From the NCBI GenBank assembly GCA_019155205.2, contig JAHNZQ020003146.1, positions 1,773,263 to 1,837,262 on the forward strand: a stretch of 64,000 nt of DNA, given 5' to 3'. The notes beneath the pieces are model-generated. The model saw nothing but the letters and a program-made list of their open reading frames with translations. It was not told the DNA's origin and ran no database searches. This stretch comes from Gracilaria vermiculophylla (Eukaryota; Rhodophyta; Florideophyceae; Gracilariales; Gracilariaceae). Shown here one piece after another: positions 24,673-35,002 of the stretch (position 1 is the stretch's first letter; the number at the start of each line of letters is the position of its first letter). Both the position numbers and the translations under genes were made by a program.

Positions 24673-25393
24673 GACCCTTTTTCTTAAATTATACCACGTC
24701 GTCGAGGTGCGTCGTCCTATTTCTTGATCCCCGGGGTGGCTCCTATCGGTATTAAGGCCAGCGCGGCCTCCGGCGATTGGCACGTTCTCTTCTTCAGGCG
24801 TTCTTTCGTTCCTTCATACTCCTGCGCGGCGTATTGCCGCGGGCTCGCGTTTCATTCCTGGCGGCGTTGGTGGGCCCTGCTCCTCCCTAACCCGGATGCG
24901 CCTCTTCTTTCTTAGTTTCACTCGTTCGTGCTGCCGCGCCAGGCAGCGGCGCGAGTGTCCGCGTCTTCCGTCGTGCCGTGCACTGTGCCAACGCGCAACC
25001 TCCGTCGACGGAGCGTAGGTCAGTCCCGAGGGGATACCGACCGCCTGGAGGCCCTCGCCACTTCGATTTTTTCGAGGCTTCTTATTTCAGAAACATCCGC
25101 TTCTTTGCGTGCGCTCATGCAATTTCCGTGAAGGTGCAAGACTCTTAATCTTTTCCTCCGCATCCCCGTCGTTCTCCGTTGGAAATGAACGCGCGCCTCG
25201 CTATGGTGTTTCATATCTCGCCTGATTCCGGTCGCGCGGCTTCTCCTCGAATTCCACGATGGCGGCTTGACGTGGCTCCCTCCTCTGTGGAGCATATAAC
25301 CACGGGTCGTTCTCTAAGCTGTGTCAAATCTCTCTCCTCAGGTGCTCCCACGCCTTCGGTCGCCATGCATCCAGCGTCCTGCACCTTCGACAT
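24632..25393 (-). pseudogene. Gypsy-A sense post-pol ORF (sORF), element 2 copy
   Basis: A sense frame of exactly 762 nt (254 codons with stop), the same length as the element 3 copy. It runs from ATG 25393 to TAA 24634-24632 inside the LTR. In-frame stops occur, the first at 25211-25213 after 60 codons, and a TGA falls at the LTR junction. Conserved pieces are the start MSKVQDAGCMATE, ERPVVICSTEEGATSSRHRG, IAGGRAGLNTDRSHPGD, and TTWYNLRKRV across the polypurine tract. The start ATG lies in the CATG at 25391-25394, which on the other strand also holds the aORF start. The function is not recognised. Confidence 0.5.
24673..24685 (-). other. Polypurine tract of element 2
   Basis: On the minus strand AAGAAAAAGGGTC directly precedes the 3' LTR. 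Equivalent purine runs precede the 3' LTRs of element 1 (AGGAAAGAGGGTA), element 3 (AGGAAAGAAGGTG) and element 4 (AGGAAAGGGGGTA). This is the expected primer for plus-strand DNA synthesis. Confidence 0.7.
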
Positions 25394-27245
25394 GGCTTCT
25401 TCGACTTCGGCGCCTACGTCCCCTTCAAATCCTGAGGTGTATCACACCTAGAGCGGTGCTCTGTTTCGTCCAGCAGAGCATTTCGATCATCGCGCCACCC
25501 GGGTCTTCGTCCCGTTCCATGATAGGCGCCTGAGTCTCTCGTGTCCCGGGGAGGATTACATTCACCACTTGCGCCCATACCTTCAGGCGATGCGATTCTG
25601 CTCCGTACCGGAGGTTGCGTGGAGCGACAAGAAGCGGAACCGCGTAGAAGCATATCGCGCTCGCTGGCTTCATACTCCGGTGCATGGTGACAACGCTCCA
25701 ACCACGGTGGGACACTGCGATACTCTATACCTGAGGTGCGCTGAGGAACGAGAGGTCCAGGCACGACTCCAGGTACTGCTCCACAGGGAGAGCTCGCAAC
25801 AAAGAGCGGGGCGACCCGGAAGCATTGCCGACGGGCGCTCTGCCCTCGCGGTGTTGCCCTTCGATCCCCCATATGATCGCCTCTACTGGCTCAATTGGAA
25901 TCGATGTGGGACGCACCTTGCGGACGAGACTCGAGTACGCACCGCTTTCGGGTACTTCTATGGATGGCATAACACAGAATTCTACGACATGCCTTCCGGG
26001 CAGCATCCAAGGTACTACCTCAAGGTGAATGACTCCTGGAGGGACCATTCGGTATCCCCGCACCTCTGCGTGGCGACGCCCATGACCTTCGCATATCACA
26101 CTTCAGAGGTCCTGGATCCTCATGACTCTCTAGGGCGGTTTGTCATGTCAGTCTCCTCGACGGAGTTTGCAGTTGGCACTTTGATTGCGTATGTCCAAGC
26201 GGCTGACGAAGGCGTAGCCTCCTATACTCGATGTCGCGACGGCCGCCTCTATTGGGACTCATCATATCAGCCGACCGCCGGGCGTTTGCTCCCCTTGTCG
26301 GCGTCCATCATACGGGTCTTGCGCTACTTTGTCATTCAAAATCCGGTTAAGGGCACCGCATGGAGTGAGTCTGAAGCGGAGAGGCTGTTGGAGTACAACC
26401 TCCAAATGGCGTGGAACGACACGCTGGGTTTCCTCAACGACTACGGCGAGGACAAGTTCCACCCCATTGTAAAGAGTCCGAATGGGGACGATAACAGGCG
26501 AGCATACCCTGCCTTTCCCCGTCTAGTGCCTTCTCAGGTTCCTCAGGTGCCACGGCTCCGAGTGCCCGACTACGACCCCTTGATGGAGAGCCTGGCGCAT
26601 GTTGCGCCCCATCGGTCACCGGCTCCGTCCCAGGATATAGGCGCACCTCCTGAAGTAATAAATCCACGGCCCGCCGCAGTGCCGAGTGCTCCCGTAGTGG
26701 TAGCCGTCGTATCTCCCATGGAAGAGAACGAGATTGCTCCTGTCCCGGTACTTTCGGCCCCAGTGGTGCAACCACGACTGCGGAGCGTCCCTGCGCTTAT
26801 TCCTCAGCCTCGCCTGCGGAGCGATCCAGTTCCCGAGCCGCCGTCACCTCCGGTGTCACCGACTCCATCATTGGCATTGCCGACCTGCACTACGGAGCCT
26901 GTGGAATCCCGTCGGGGAGCCCCTGTCCCAGCTGGTCCGCCGTTCGCGGCTCCTTCCATGGCGTTTGTCGCGCCGTCAACGGAGGTGGCGGCATCGGGTG
27001 CACCGTCGGGAGGAGTCTCTTCTGGGGTTCTAGCGGCAGCCTTCCAGAAGTTGGTGCAGGCGTGCCTGGTGACAGGCTGTCTTGCTCCGGCATCTCTTGT
27101 AGAGGCTCTGCGCGAGGCGCGTGCTTGGGTCTTAGAGCTCCACAATGTCCGGGAAGACCGAGCCTCGATGGCAGCCATTAAGAAAAACCTATCAGCGATC
27201 TTCGATAGCCAAGCGCTCACAGCGAAATCGAGTTTTGAAGCGTAG
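25392..27245 (+). CDS. Gypsy-A antisense ORF (aORF), best preserved copy
   Basis: About 617 codons on the strand opposite to gag-pol, from ATG 25392 (conserved in all four copies) to TAG 27243-27245. One in-frame TAG (25449-25451) replaces a TCG codon seen in the other copies; the rest is open without a break. Residues 1-360 or so look globular, with blocks EDYIHHLRPYLQAMRFC, YDRLYWLNWNRCGTHLADE, AFGYFYGWH, DMPSGQHPRYYLKVNDSW, SPHLCVATPMTF, DSLGRFVM, LYWDSSYQPTAGRLLP, VAWSDKKRNR and YGEDKFHPIVKSPNGDD. Residues about 370-530 are Pro/Val/Ser/Ala-rich with a repeated QPRLRSxPxP motif. The last ~80 are predicted helical (ASLVEALREARAWVLELH). No signal peptide or membrane segment is seen. The family is not recognised. 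It is convergent with pol, 271 bp from its stop. Confidence 0.7.
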
Positions 27246-27515
27246 TATTCAACGCGATTCGGTGACCTGTAGGTGATAGAGCCGTCACGAGTAAAAGACC
27301 CTTCGGTTGGAGCAGAAGCTCCATGAACGGTAATACCAATATGACGTAGGCAGTGCCTACGTGCTCAGTGACACTAGGTGCCGCCATAGGAGCATGAAAA
27401 AAGCGAGCAACGACATCCTGGAGACGAAAAGAATAACTCCAGGTAGGGGATAGACTGCGGAGACGAAAAACATCTCCGGTTGGCGGCCCCCTCAACCTTT
27501 CCTAAACGGAAGCCC

Positions 27516-30500
27516 CTATGTGGAGATGCGTTTACGCACCAGATTGGCGTGTTATCGCCAAAGGAAGTTCTCCGGGATATGTTCCGGAGGTCCTTCCGTG
27601 TCTTCCTTCGAGATGTACCCATACCAGCGGACGCGGTACAGTATTCCTGCAGGGGTTAGTCGATTAGAGACGATATGGTCCACCGCGTAGAGAATGTCAC
27701 TTTCAGGGGTCAGGATGGCATCGGGAGTCTCCAGTCATGGTTCCCCGAGAGCGGTGGTGCAGTTCCTACTTTCCCGTGGTGTCGTCGCGCCTGAGGTGGT
27801 CGAATGAGGAATCTCCGCGCGTCGTCCCTGAGGTGGGGTGACGGGCATTCCTGAGAGGCTGGGTGTCGGGACTTTTGTAGTACAGTGGCTCCTACGGCAA
27901 TCTGGTGGTTTGGCCTTAAGGCATAATATTCCTAAGGAGGATTCGTAATTTATTAGCTGGGCCACGTGGTGCACAATATTGTCCGCGTGCGCTACAGTGT
28001 CCTTAAGGTACGGTAGAATTTATTATTTATTTTAGATAATTTATGCAGGTAACTAGCACAGTAGTGCGACCTGCCGAGGCGGGCTCCCGGCTAGATATTT
28101 AAGCTGCCGGTTGAGTTTCACCTCTGGGGAAGTAAAGACAAGCACCCTTGAGTCTCCTTCTACATTTTCCGGTTGGAGTCGCTTGTCTATTCAAGCAGGT
28201 TTCTAAGCCGCCGATCCCCAGGTCGCGTCATAGCAGCGCCTGTAGGAGCATTGTCCGCCCAGTGAACCTTCCCCTCCGCTTGGTGTTTGCGGATCCCTTA
28301 CAGAATTCCCCCGGCTCGCGACAGCGGATACCGGAGACCACCTTTAGGAATACGCGCCTTTGGAGTCACCAAAAACTCCTAACGGACGTTGTGCTTTACT
28401 ACCTTGACAGAAGGGCTGACAGTACCACAACGTTCGTCACCCTATCGCAGGAGACGATGTCTCTGAGCCTATTCACCTCAATGGCAGCAGTATCCGTATA
28501 GGTGCCCGGACTTTGTAGGGCTTTGAGGTGGTCGGCGCGAACTTGCGAGTGACGTCGGGCGGTTCGTCAGATGTTTCCCCGGGTTCGTCTAGAGAACCCT
28601 CGTTACCGTCCTTCAGGTGAGGGCCTTCCATCACCTTCCGGTCGAAATCCTGTTTGTATCTCCCCTTCGAGGCGTTGAGTCTCTTCTTTTCGAGGGAGAG
28701 TGCGTTCTCATACCGCCTTAGGATAGAGCGTTTGGCCTGCGCCGCTGTTGGCGCCTGTGGCCCATCCGCTGGCTGCGCCGTGGAGAGTGCCGAAATGACG
28801 GCACTTGGCGGGATGCGCGGGAGCACCACATTGAAAGGAGCGGTCCCCATGGGGCGGTGCACCTGCAGGTTGTATGCATACGTGAGGGGGCCAACATATG
28901 CGTCCCAATCCTTCTGGTGGTCCGCAACGTATAGATTCAGCCTCGAGTAGATGGTCTTGTTGAAGCTTTCTGCCTGTCAATTGGTCTGGGGGTGATAAGC
29001 AGTTGTAAACAACTGGTTAATCCCCAGCATTCCGGAGACGTCGCTCAAGAGCATCGCCGAGATCTGGGGGTCATTGTCCGTGAGGAGGTATAACGGTATC
29101 CCATAGAGGTAAACCCAATTGTCCAGAAAGGCGTCGGCTATCACTGCTGAAGTGGTGCTCCGGAGGGGTATGGCACGCGTGATATTGGAGAAACGGTCCG
29201 TGATCACGAGGATAAATCGGTGCCCCCGCTCCGTCTTAGAGAGAGGACCCAAGATGACCATGGCGACAAACTACAACGGTCCTTAAGGTGGGAACAGTGT
29301 GAGCAGAGTCCGGTGTTTTCGTATATTCCCCCACGTGGTGGCGCAGGAATAGCAATCCGCCACCGTTTGGAAGGGGTTACCAGCCATTTTTGGCCAGTGG
29401 AACGTCCTCTGCATGGTAAAATACATCCGAGATCCACCGAAGTGTCCGGCGAGGCGAGGATAGTGCGACACATACAACGCTCTCGCCCGTAGCTTAGTTG
29501 GGACCCCCTTTTGGAGAACGTCATCCAGAGGGGCGCGGCGTACGAGGACGGCGTCTCAGTCAACGTCGAATGACGATGTCAAACTCCCCACTGTGACGAG
29601 ACACTCCTTGCAGTACGCATCCATACTCTGTTCCTTCAGGAACTCCCGTACGGTAATTTGGAGAACTTCTTTCTCTTTCTTAACAAGAGCCATCACCTCA
29701 GGGAGTCCACTATACTTTCCTCCAGGTTCACAGCATTCCAAACATTCTCCATCAGATCTGTGCTTCCCGTTGGCGCCTTGGATGACCAGACACGGGATGT
29801 TGTCCTCCAAAGGTGTTTCCTCTTCCCCATCGGTGGAGATTTGCGAGAGCGCGTCCGCTGCCTGGTGTTTAATGCCAGGGCGGTGGACGATGTCAAATTC
29901 GAACTCCAGGAGGCGTAGCCTCCACCTCTCCAAGCGACCAGAAGCATCCTTCAAGGACAGTATTCACTTCAGTGGGGCGTGGTCTGTCCTCAAGGTGAAA
30001 CGCGAGCCTTCTAGGTACGGGCGTAAAAGCAGAACCACCCACACGATGCCAAGACATTCGCGTTCCCAGGTAGGATAATTCCGTTGCGTAGGGGTGAGGC
30101 TGCGACTCCAATATCCGATGAGTTGTAGTCCACCTTCCGGTTGCTCCTGTAGGAAGGCCTATCCGACCCGGTATTTACATCTCTAGTGTCCAGCACCATT
30201 CGGCCGTGCTGCTTCGAAAGTACCAAGATTGGTGGTTCTATTAGTCTCCTCTGCAGGGTGTCGGAGGCTTCAAACTCCTCATCCGTCTAGATAGCCAATC
30301 GCGTTGGCTTGTCCTTCTCCAAGAGGAGATTTAACGGCGCCGCTCTACGAAAGAAATTCGGTAAACACCTCCGGAAGACGTTACACAACCCAAGGAAGGA
30401 GCGGAGCTCCGTCTGGTTTGTGGGAGGGTGAGCTTCCTTGATGGCATGCTGAGTTTTTCTGGAAACCTGTAGGCGGCCAGGGAGCACAAAATGCCCCAGG

Positions 30501-32130
30501 TAGTCCACCGACGACTTGAAAAAGAAACATTTCTCCAGCTTCAAGGTGAGACCAGCATCCTTTAGGAGATGGAGCACGTGCTTCACATGAATGAAGTGCT
30601 CCTCCACGATGCAGGAGTATATGATGACATCATCGATATACGCCAAGGCGCAATGCCACTTCACCTTTTACAGGATTATGTCCACCGCTCTTTGGAACGT
30701 AGTGGGTGCATTCTTCAATCCAAATGCCGCCCTTAGGAATCTAAAAATCCCTTAGTGCCAGGAGCACGTTGTCTCATCCTTATCGGAGTCATCCTTCTCA
30801 GTTTGCCAGTAGCCGCTGTTGGCATCCGGTGTGGAGAAGACGGACGCATCGCCTAAAAAGTCGATACATTCATCCATACGGGGTATCGGGTACGAATCGC
30901 GTACCATCACCTCGTTGAGGCGTCTCAAGTCAATACAGAACCTCATGGAGTCATATTTTTTCTTCACAAACACCACCGGAGAGGCCCATTCGGAATTGGA
31001 AGGCTCGATAACGGCCGTTTCCAGCATCTGCTGGACCTCATCGCGTTCGAAATCGCGCGCATGGGGTCCGGCCCTCCTCGGGAGTTGATGCACTGGTTTC
31101 GTATAAGGTTTGAGCTGGATCCTGTGCTTCGTCAGGCTGACCTGACCCAGGCGACCAGACTACATGTCCTCAAAGGCGGATAGCATCTTCACTATCCTAT
31201 GGCGATAACCTTCAAAATCCTCGCCACTTTGGAGCTTCTCCTGCCACGGGGCAGGATTTTCTTCCTCTGGAGCCGTGAAAGTCGCTTCCGCTTCCATGGT
31301 AATGATTTCAACGCGATCCGCAAGGTCTTCCGAATGAGGGAGATGAGCCAGTCCTGTAGGGGTGGATAGTGCCAGTCCGACGAAAGTTCCTTTTTGGAGC
31401 CGTAACAGCGACTCTTTAAGTTTGCGAGAACAACCCTGAAGGGAATGTTCGGTATTATTTCCATAACACCGTTTTCCATCATGGAGTGCTGCTTCGTCGT
31501 CAGGTGTGTACTCCCCTGTAGGAATGAAAGGCCAGATGCAGAGGTCTGCACTCAAACGTCGGCCTGACTACTCGCGAGTATTTCGATGCTCTTCATCACG
31601 CGGAGCTTATTCGACTGCGTCTTCTTTGGAATATTACCCACGTGACGTGCGTTGGCGTCTGGTCCTGGAGATGCGGACAAGATAATTACAGAGGTGGCGT
31701 CGTGAAACGCCACCTTCCGCAAGCGTAGGTAGATTGGACGTCCATACCAATCCACAAAGGAAGTGCCCAATATGCATTGTGTTGCCAGTCTCGTCGCCAC
31801 AAGGAAGCACATCCTCACCTGTAAGGAGCCCAACCGGAGGAACAGGAGGATTGCGCCGAGGGTGGTCAATGCTCGACGCGACGCATCGCGCAACATAGGG
31901 AGCTTGTCATTCCTCAAGGAGCCGAGTGCAGACCCCGAGAGCACGTTGGCGTGCACCACATTGGGGCCAGCTCCGGTATCGTGTATAGCGCGCACCGTGG
32001 CGGGACGAGCGGGAAACATCCTATAGAGGCGAATATCTTATAATTCTCACGGCGGAGCGTGCAATCAGAATCCTCAAAAAGTGTCAAAGGGGTCCAACAG
32101 GATTGGGGGGCCTGCCGATTTTGCGTCGAC
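27516..32130 (-). pseudogene. Gypsy-A pol (protease to chromodomain), element 2 copy
   Basis: Minus-strand pol. Protease: IHDTGAGPNVVHANVL with an intact DTGA and the later CILGTSFVDWY (about 31990-31760). RT: VVFVKKKYDSMRFCIDLRRL, PDANSGYWQTE, and the catalytic LAYIDDVIIYS (about 30625), then VDYLGHFVLPGRL. RNase H: RLRLLEFEFDIVHRPGIKHQ followed by ADALS. Integrase: HYPRLAGH...CYSCA zinc site; first catalytic Asp lost (MVILGP where element 1 has MDILGP); LLTDNDPQ; FTTAYHPQTN. The chromodomain ILYRVRWYGYISKEDTEG then PPEHIPENF lies at about 27540-27660. The reading is interrupted by the solo LTR 27876-28429 between integrase and chromodomain and by scattered stops and shifts. It would copy and integrate the element; the chromodomain would tether integration to marked chromatin. 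Confidence 0.9.
27876..28429 (+). repeat. Solo Gypsy-A LTR nested in element 2
   Basis: A 554-bp LTR in the opposite orientation to its host element, TGTAGTACAGTGG...GACAGTACCACA. It is flanked by ACTTT (27871-27875) and ACGTT (28430-28434), a 5-bp duplication with one change. The uninterrupted sequence is known from element 1 near 5470 and element 3 near 47990 (as reverse complement), where GGGAC and the following CGTTCG-like bases are continuous. No internal region is present, so it is a solo LTR left by LTR-LTR recombination. Confidence 0.93.
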
Positions 32131-32269
32131 AGAGCAGAAGGCTTCTCCCCCTTTCCTAAAAGCGACCTCCGTGGAGCTGAGGCTCGATGGTAAAGAGCCA
32201 CGCGGAGCCTCTACGTGTGGCTCCGAGGGTTTTCCTGTTTGGAGAGGGGCTGGATTTTAGTCGGGGACA

Positions 32270-34083
32270 ATGGGTAACCTTGAGGGTTCGCAAATCGGAC
32301 GCTCCTGTAAGATCCTGCGGAGGCGCACGAAGTGGAAGACGAGGGTTTACTCTTCCTTGACGGTGCTCCCTAAGAGGAGGCGTAGGTAAGGGCAAGGGCC
32401 TCTTGTTCTCCTACGAGCGTGAGCTCGTCGACCTCTTCCGAGGTGCTGGAGTCCGACGTCAGGGCGGATGCCCTTCGAGTCCTTAAGCCCGCCGGTTCGT
32501 CCGAAAGTGGAGCATGATTGCGGCGAACGGCGCGGTGGGTATCCCCATAGGATTCCGCGAACCGCACTAGCTCCGTGTAGGTGGTCTTTGGATGCGGTAT
32601 AAGGTGATTACGCACCCTTGTGCGTATCGAGGGAAAGAGTCCCTCGACAAACAACGACTTCAACCGCCGTTCGGAGTACACATTCCCACACCGTAAGGCC
32701 TTGGTCCACAGGTTCTGTGAGAACTCCGTCTCGGTCATTATCCCTGTTCTGCCTATAGGAGATGACTTCAGCATCAGCATCGGCTATCACGTCGTCTGTA
32801 GCGAACCTTTTCAGGAGCAATTTGACCACCTCCGGGCACGTCGTCAAGATCTCCGTTCCATGATCATTTTAAATGGTGCTCTCCCCCGTGAGGCGTGGCT
32901 GCACCAGTGAGTGTGTTTGGCCTGTGAAGTAGACCTGAAAGCACCATACGGTGGCACCTTCATGGAAACCATTGGTGTTACACGCCGAACGGAAGCGCGG
33001 AAGAAAATTTAACACCGAGATGGGATCTTCGCCTAAGAAGGAGTGCTTCTTCATTTGAATATCCATACGGCGCTGGATCTTCCTGATTCGTTTAGCGACC
33101 AACGCGTCGTAAAGAGTGGAGCAATCCTTCAAGCTGTAGGTGTCATAATTTACCACTTTGGCGAAGAGGTCGTTAAGATGGACGACCCTGCTGACCCTTC
33201 TGCTCTTCTCCTTGGGAGGTATACTGTCCTCCGAGCTGGATCTGTACACGGATTCGAAGTCCGAGCTTCTCTCCGCGTCGATGTCTGGGTTTCCTTTTTG
33301 CTCCCTCCGTTTCTTTCGTCGTTTTTCTTTGAGGTGGACTGGGTTACTGACGATACCCCCGTTGTCGCGATCCACCCGAGGAGTATGCTGTCTTTCTCTC
33401 CTTAAGTGAATTCCTTCGCGACCGGTATCCTGTCCTCCTCTGCGGGGCGTCAGGTCCAGATGGTGCATTGGAAGATTCCTGAGGTAGTCCCGTTTCCCTA
33501 CGGCAGTATCCTTTCTTTCTCTGGTGTAGGGGGTGGCAGTATCCTGTCCTTCTCTGCCCGGGGTTACCTTAGGTGTGGATAGAGCGAACCTCTCCTGTAC
33601 TGAAGAATGACTTTAAAACGCTGCTGCGGGGAGCAGCTGCGCGGTTTGGGAGCGAACCTCCGCACTGATAACATCTGAAATCACCTCAAGGAAGGGGTCG
33701 GAATCCAGCAAAGCATTTACAGCACGGTGAGGGCTCTCCGTTGCGATTTCCACCACAAGGACGTGGTGGCGCGCTCCGAAGTGAGCTTCAACACCTGCAG
33801 TTATTCTTTCGAACAGCTCTCGGGAGAGCCAATCTGTAAGGCGCGGGGCCAGGGACTCCAGGGGGGAGTTAGCCTCCGGGTATTCCCGTCCCTGCAGCTC
33901 CTGAGGTGGCTGCTGCGATTCTATTTGCTGTTCTTCAACCTCTACATCGGCGTTCTCCAGAGGTGCCTTGGGGGAATCCGCTTCCCTCCGATCGTGCATT
34001 CTCCTGAGAGGATTCCTGAAACGCTCTACAAAGGAGCCAGGATTCCGAAAGAGACTTTCAGGGTCCTCAAGTATGGCGGCCAT
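32270..34083 (-). pseudogene. Gypsy-A gag, element 2 copy
   Basis: Starts at ATG 34083 in the context CCCAGGAGATGGC, which is conserved in element 3. N-terminal part: MAAILEDPESLFRNPG, RFRNPLRRMHDRREAD, LAPRLTDWLSREL (helical). A charged linker with repeated G-G/E-G-Q-D-T units and a Lys/Arg-Ser segment follows. The capsid-like domain is visible as LNDLFAKVVNYDTYSLKD, EDPISVLNFLPRFRSACNTN, ALRCGNVYSERRLKSLFVEG and LFPSIRTRVRNHL. The frame is split into three main pieces (34083-33613, 33468-32869, 32780-32370) by stops and shifts. A candidate cysteine cluster lies near 32270-32310 but is too degraded to call a zinc-knuckle. Confidence 0.82.
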
Positions 34084-34319
34084 CTCCTGGGGAGCGCTGC
34101 GCGTGTTGCGGCCACCAACGGAGTCGGGTGTTTGAGGATCCTGTAGTGGGGTTTTGCATTGGGGGTTCTGAGGGGTCTATAGAGGAGTAGGTCGGGGGTG
34201 ATTTTCTTCCACTTCCGAATCACCTTGAGGAAGACTTCCACTGTTGGGGATCGGTCTTTGCAAACTAGAAACACGGTATTGCTGCGATTTGTGCGAATCC
34301 TTTAGGAACTGTGACCCTT

Positions 34320-34336
34320 TAAGTCGGAAGACCAGT
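34320..34336 (-). other. Candidate primer-binding region of element 2
   Basis: Directly inside the 5' LTR the minus strand reads ACTGGTCTTCCGACTTA. Element 3 has AATGTTCTTCCGACTTA at the same place (42174-42190). The TGG two bases in matches the complement of a tRNA CCA end, but I cannot assign the tRNA. Confidence 0.4.
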
Positions 34337-34889
34337 TGTGGTACTGTCAGCCCTTCTCTCGAGGTAGTAAAGCACAGCTTCAGTTAGAAGTTTTTGTTGA
34401 CCCCAAAGATGCGTGTTTATAAAGGTGGACTCCGGTATCCGCTGTCGAAAGCCAGGGGAATTCTTAAAATGGATCGGTAAACACCAAGCGGAGGGGGAGG
34501 TTCACTGGGCGGACAATTCTCCTACAGGCGATGCTATGATGCGACCTGGGGATCGGCGGCTTAGAAACCTGAGTTGATCGACGAGAGACTCCAAGCGGAA
34601 AATTAGATGAAGACTCAAGTGTGTTTGTCTTTTCTTCCCCAGAGGTAAAGCTCAACCGGCAGATTCAGTATCAAGCCGTGAGCTCACCTCGGCAGGTCTC
34701 ACTACTGGAATAATTGCCTGCATAAATTAACTATAATAAATAATAATTATACCGCCTCTTAAGGACACTGTAGCGCACGTGGGCGGAATTATGCACCACG
34801 TGGCCCAGCTAATAAAATTAGAGCCCTCCTTGGGAATATTATGCCGTAAGGCCACACCACCATATTTTCTTAGGAGCCACTGTACTACA
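34337..34889 (-). repeat. Gypsy-A LTR (element 2, 5' LTR)
   Basis: A 553-bp reverse-oriented LTR, TGTGGTACTGTCAG...CCACTGTACTACA, followed by AGTAG, the right copy of the target-site duplication. Confidence 0.93.
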
Positions 34890-35002
34890 AGTAGTTTTCT
34901 TTAATTTACGCAGCTCCACAGAGAGTCGCAGATTGGAGGGTCTACTGGAACATACTCATAGAGCCTATGTATCTCTGATTATATGTTATCCTATCCTCGA
35001 CA
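34890..35002 (+). repeat. Copia 3' LTR, second part
   Basis: AGTAG is the duplicated target, and 34895-35002 is the last 108 bp of the Copia 3' LTR, ending CCTATCCTCGACA. It matches 18542-18649 of the 5' LTR with roughly one difference in six. Confidence 0.88.

Larger units (their letters stand above)
24121..34889 (-). mobile_element. Gypsy-A element 2, full-length chromovirus (minus strand)
   Basis: A full-length Ty3/Gypsy element of 10,769 bp, bounded by LTRs 24121-24672 (3') and 34337-34889 (5') and flanked by a perfect 5-bp duplication AGTAG (24116-24120 and 34890-34894). Going leftward on the minus strand it has a primer-site region, gag, protease, RT, RNase H, integrase and chromodomain. 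Then comes the antisense aORF on the plus strand, the sense sORF, a polypurine tract and the 3' LTR. It is the best preserved copy but still has stops and shifts in gag and pol. A solo LTR of the same family (27876-28429) interrupts its pol after the integrase. It is itself inserted in the Copia 3' LTR. Confidence 0.95.
18015..35002 (+). mobile_element. Ty1/Copia retrotransposon, interrupted by Gypsy-A element 2
   Basis: A Copia element on the plus strand with 635-bp LTRs (18015-18649; 23594-24120 joined to 34895-35002). Its internal region 18650-23593 is ordered gag, protease, integrase, RT, RNase H, which defines Copia. A 10.77-kb Gypsy-A element sits in its 3' LTR. Removing that insertion and its duplicated AGTAG restores a 3' LTR of the same 635 bp as the 5' LTR. 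The outer flanks are GCTAT (18010-18014) and GCCAG (35003-35007), a degraded or doubtful target duplication. It lies within the Gypsy relic K1. Confidence 0.9.

Noticed and set aside
25185..25391. Upstream in-frame ATG of the aORF (25185, also 60565)
   Set aside because: The frame is open there, but no equivalent ATG exists in elements 1 and 3, whereas the CATG start is shared.
25569..25571. Start of the aORF at 25569
   Set aside because: This is a TTG in the middle of a conserved block; homologous coding sequence extends upstream to ATG 25392.
24121..28429. LTRs at 24121 and 27876 as the two ends of one short element
   Set aside because: They are in opposite orientation, and each has its own target duplication with a different partner or site.
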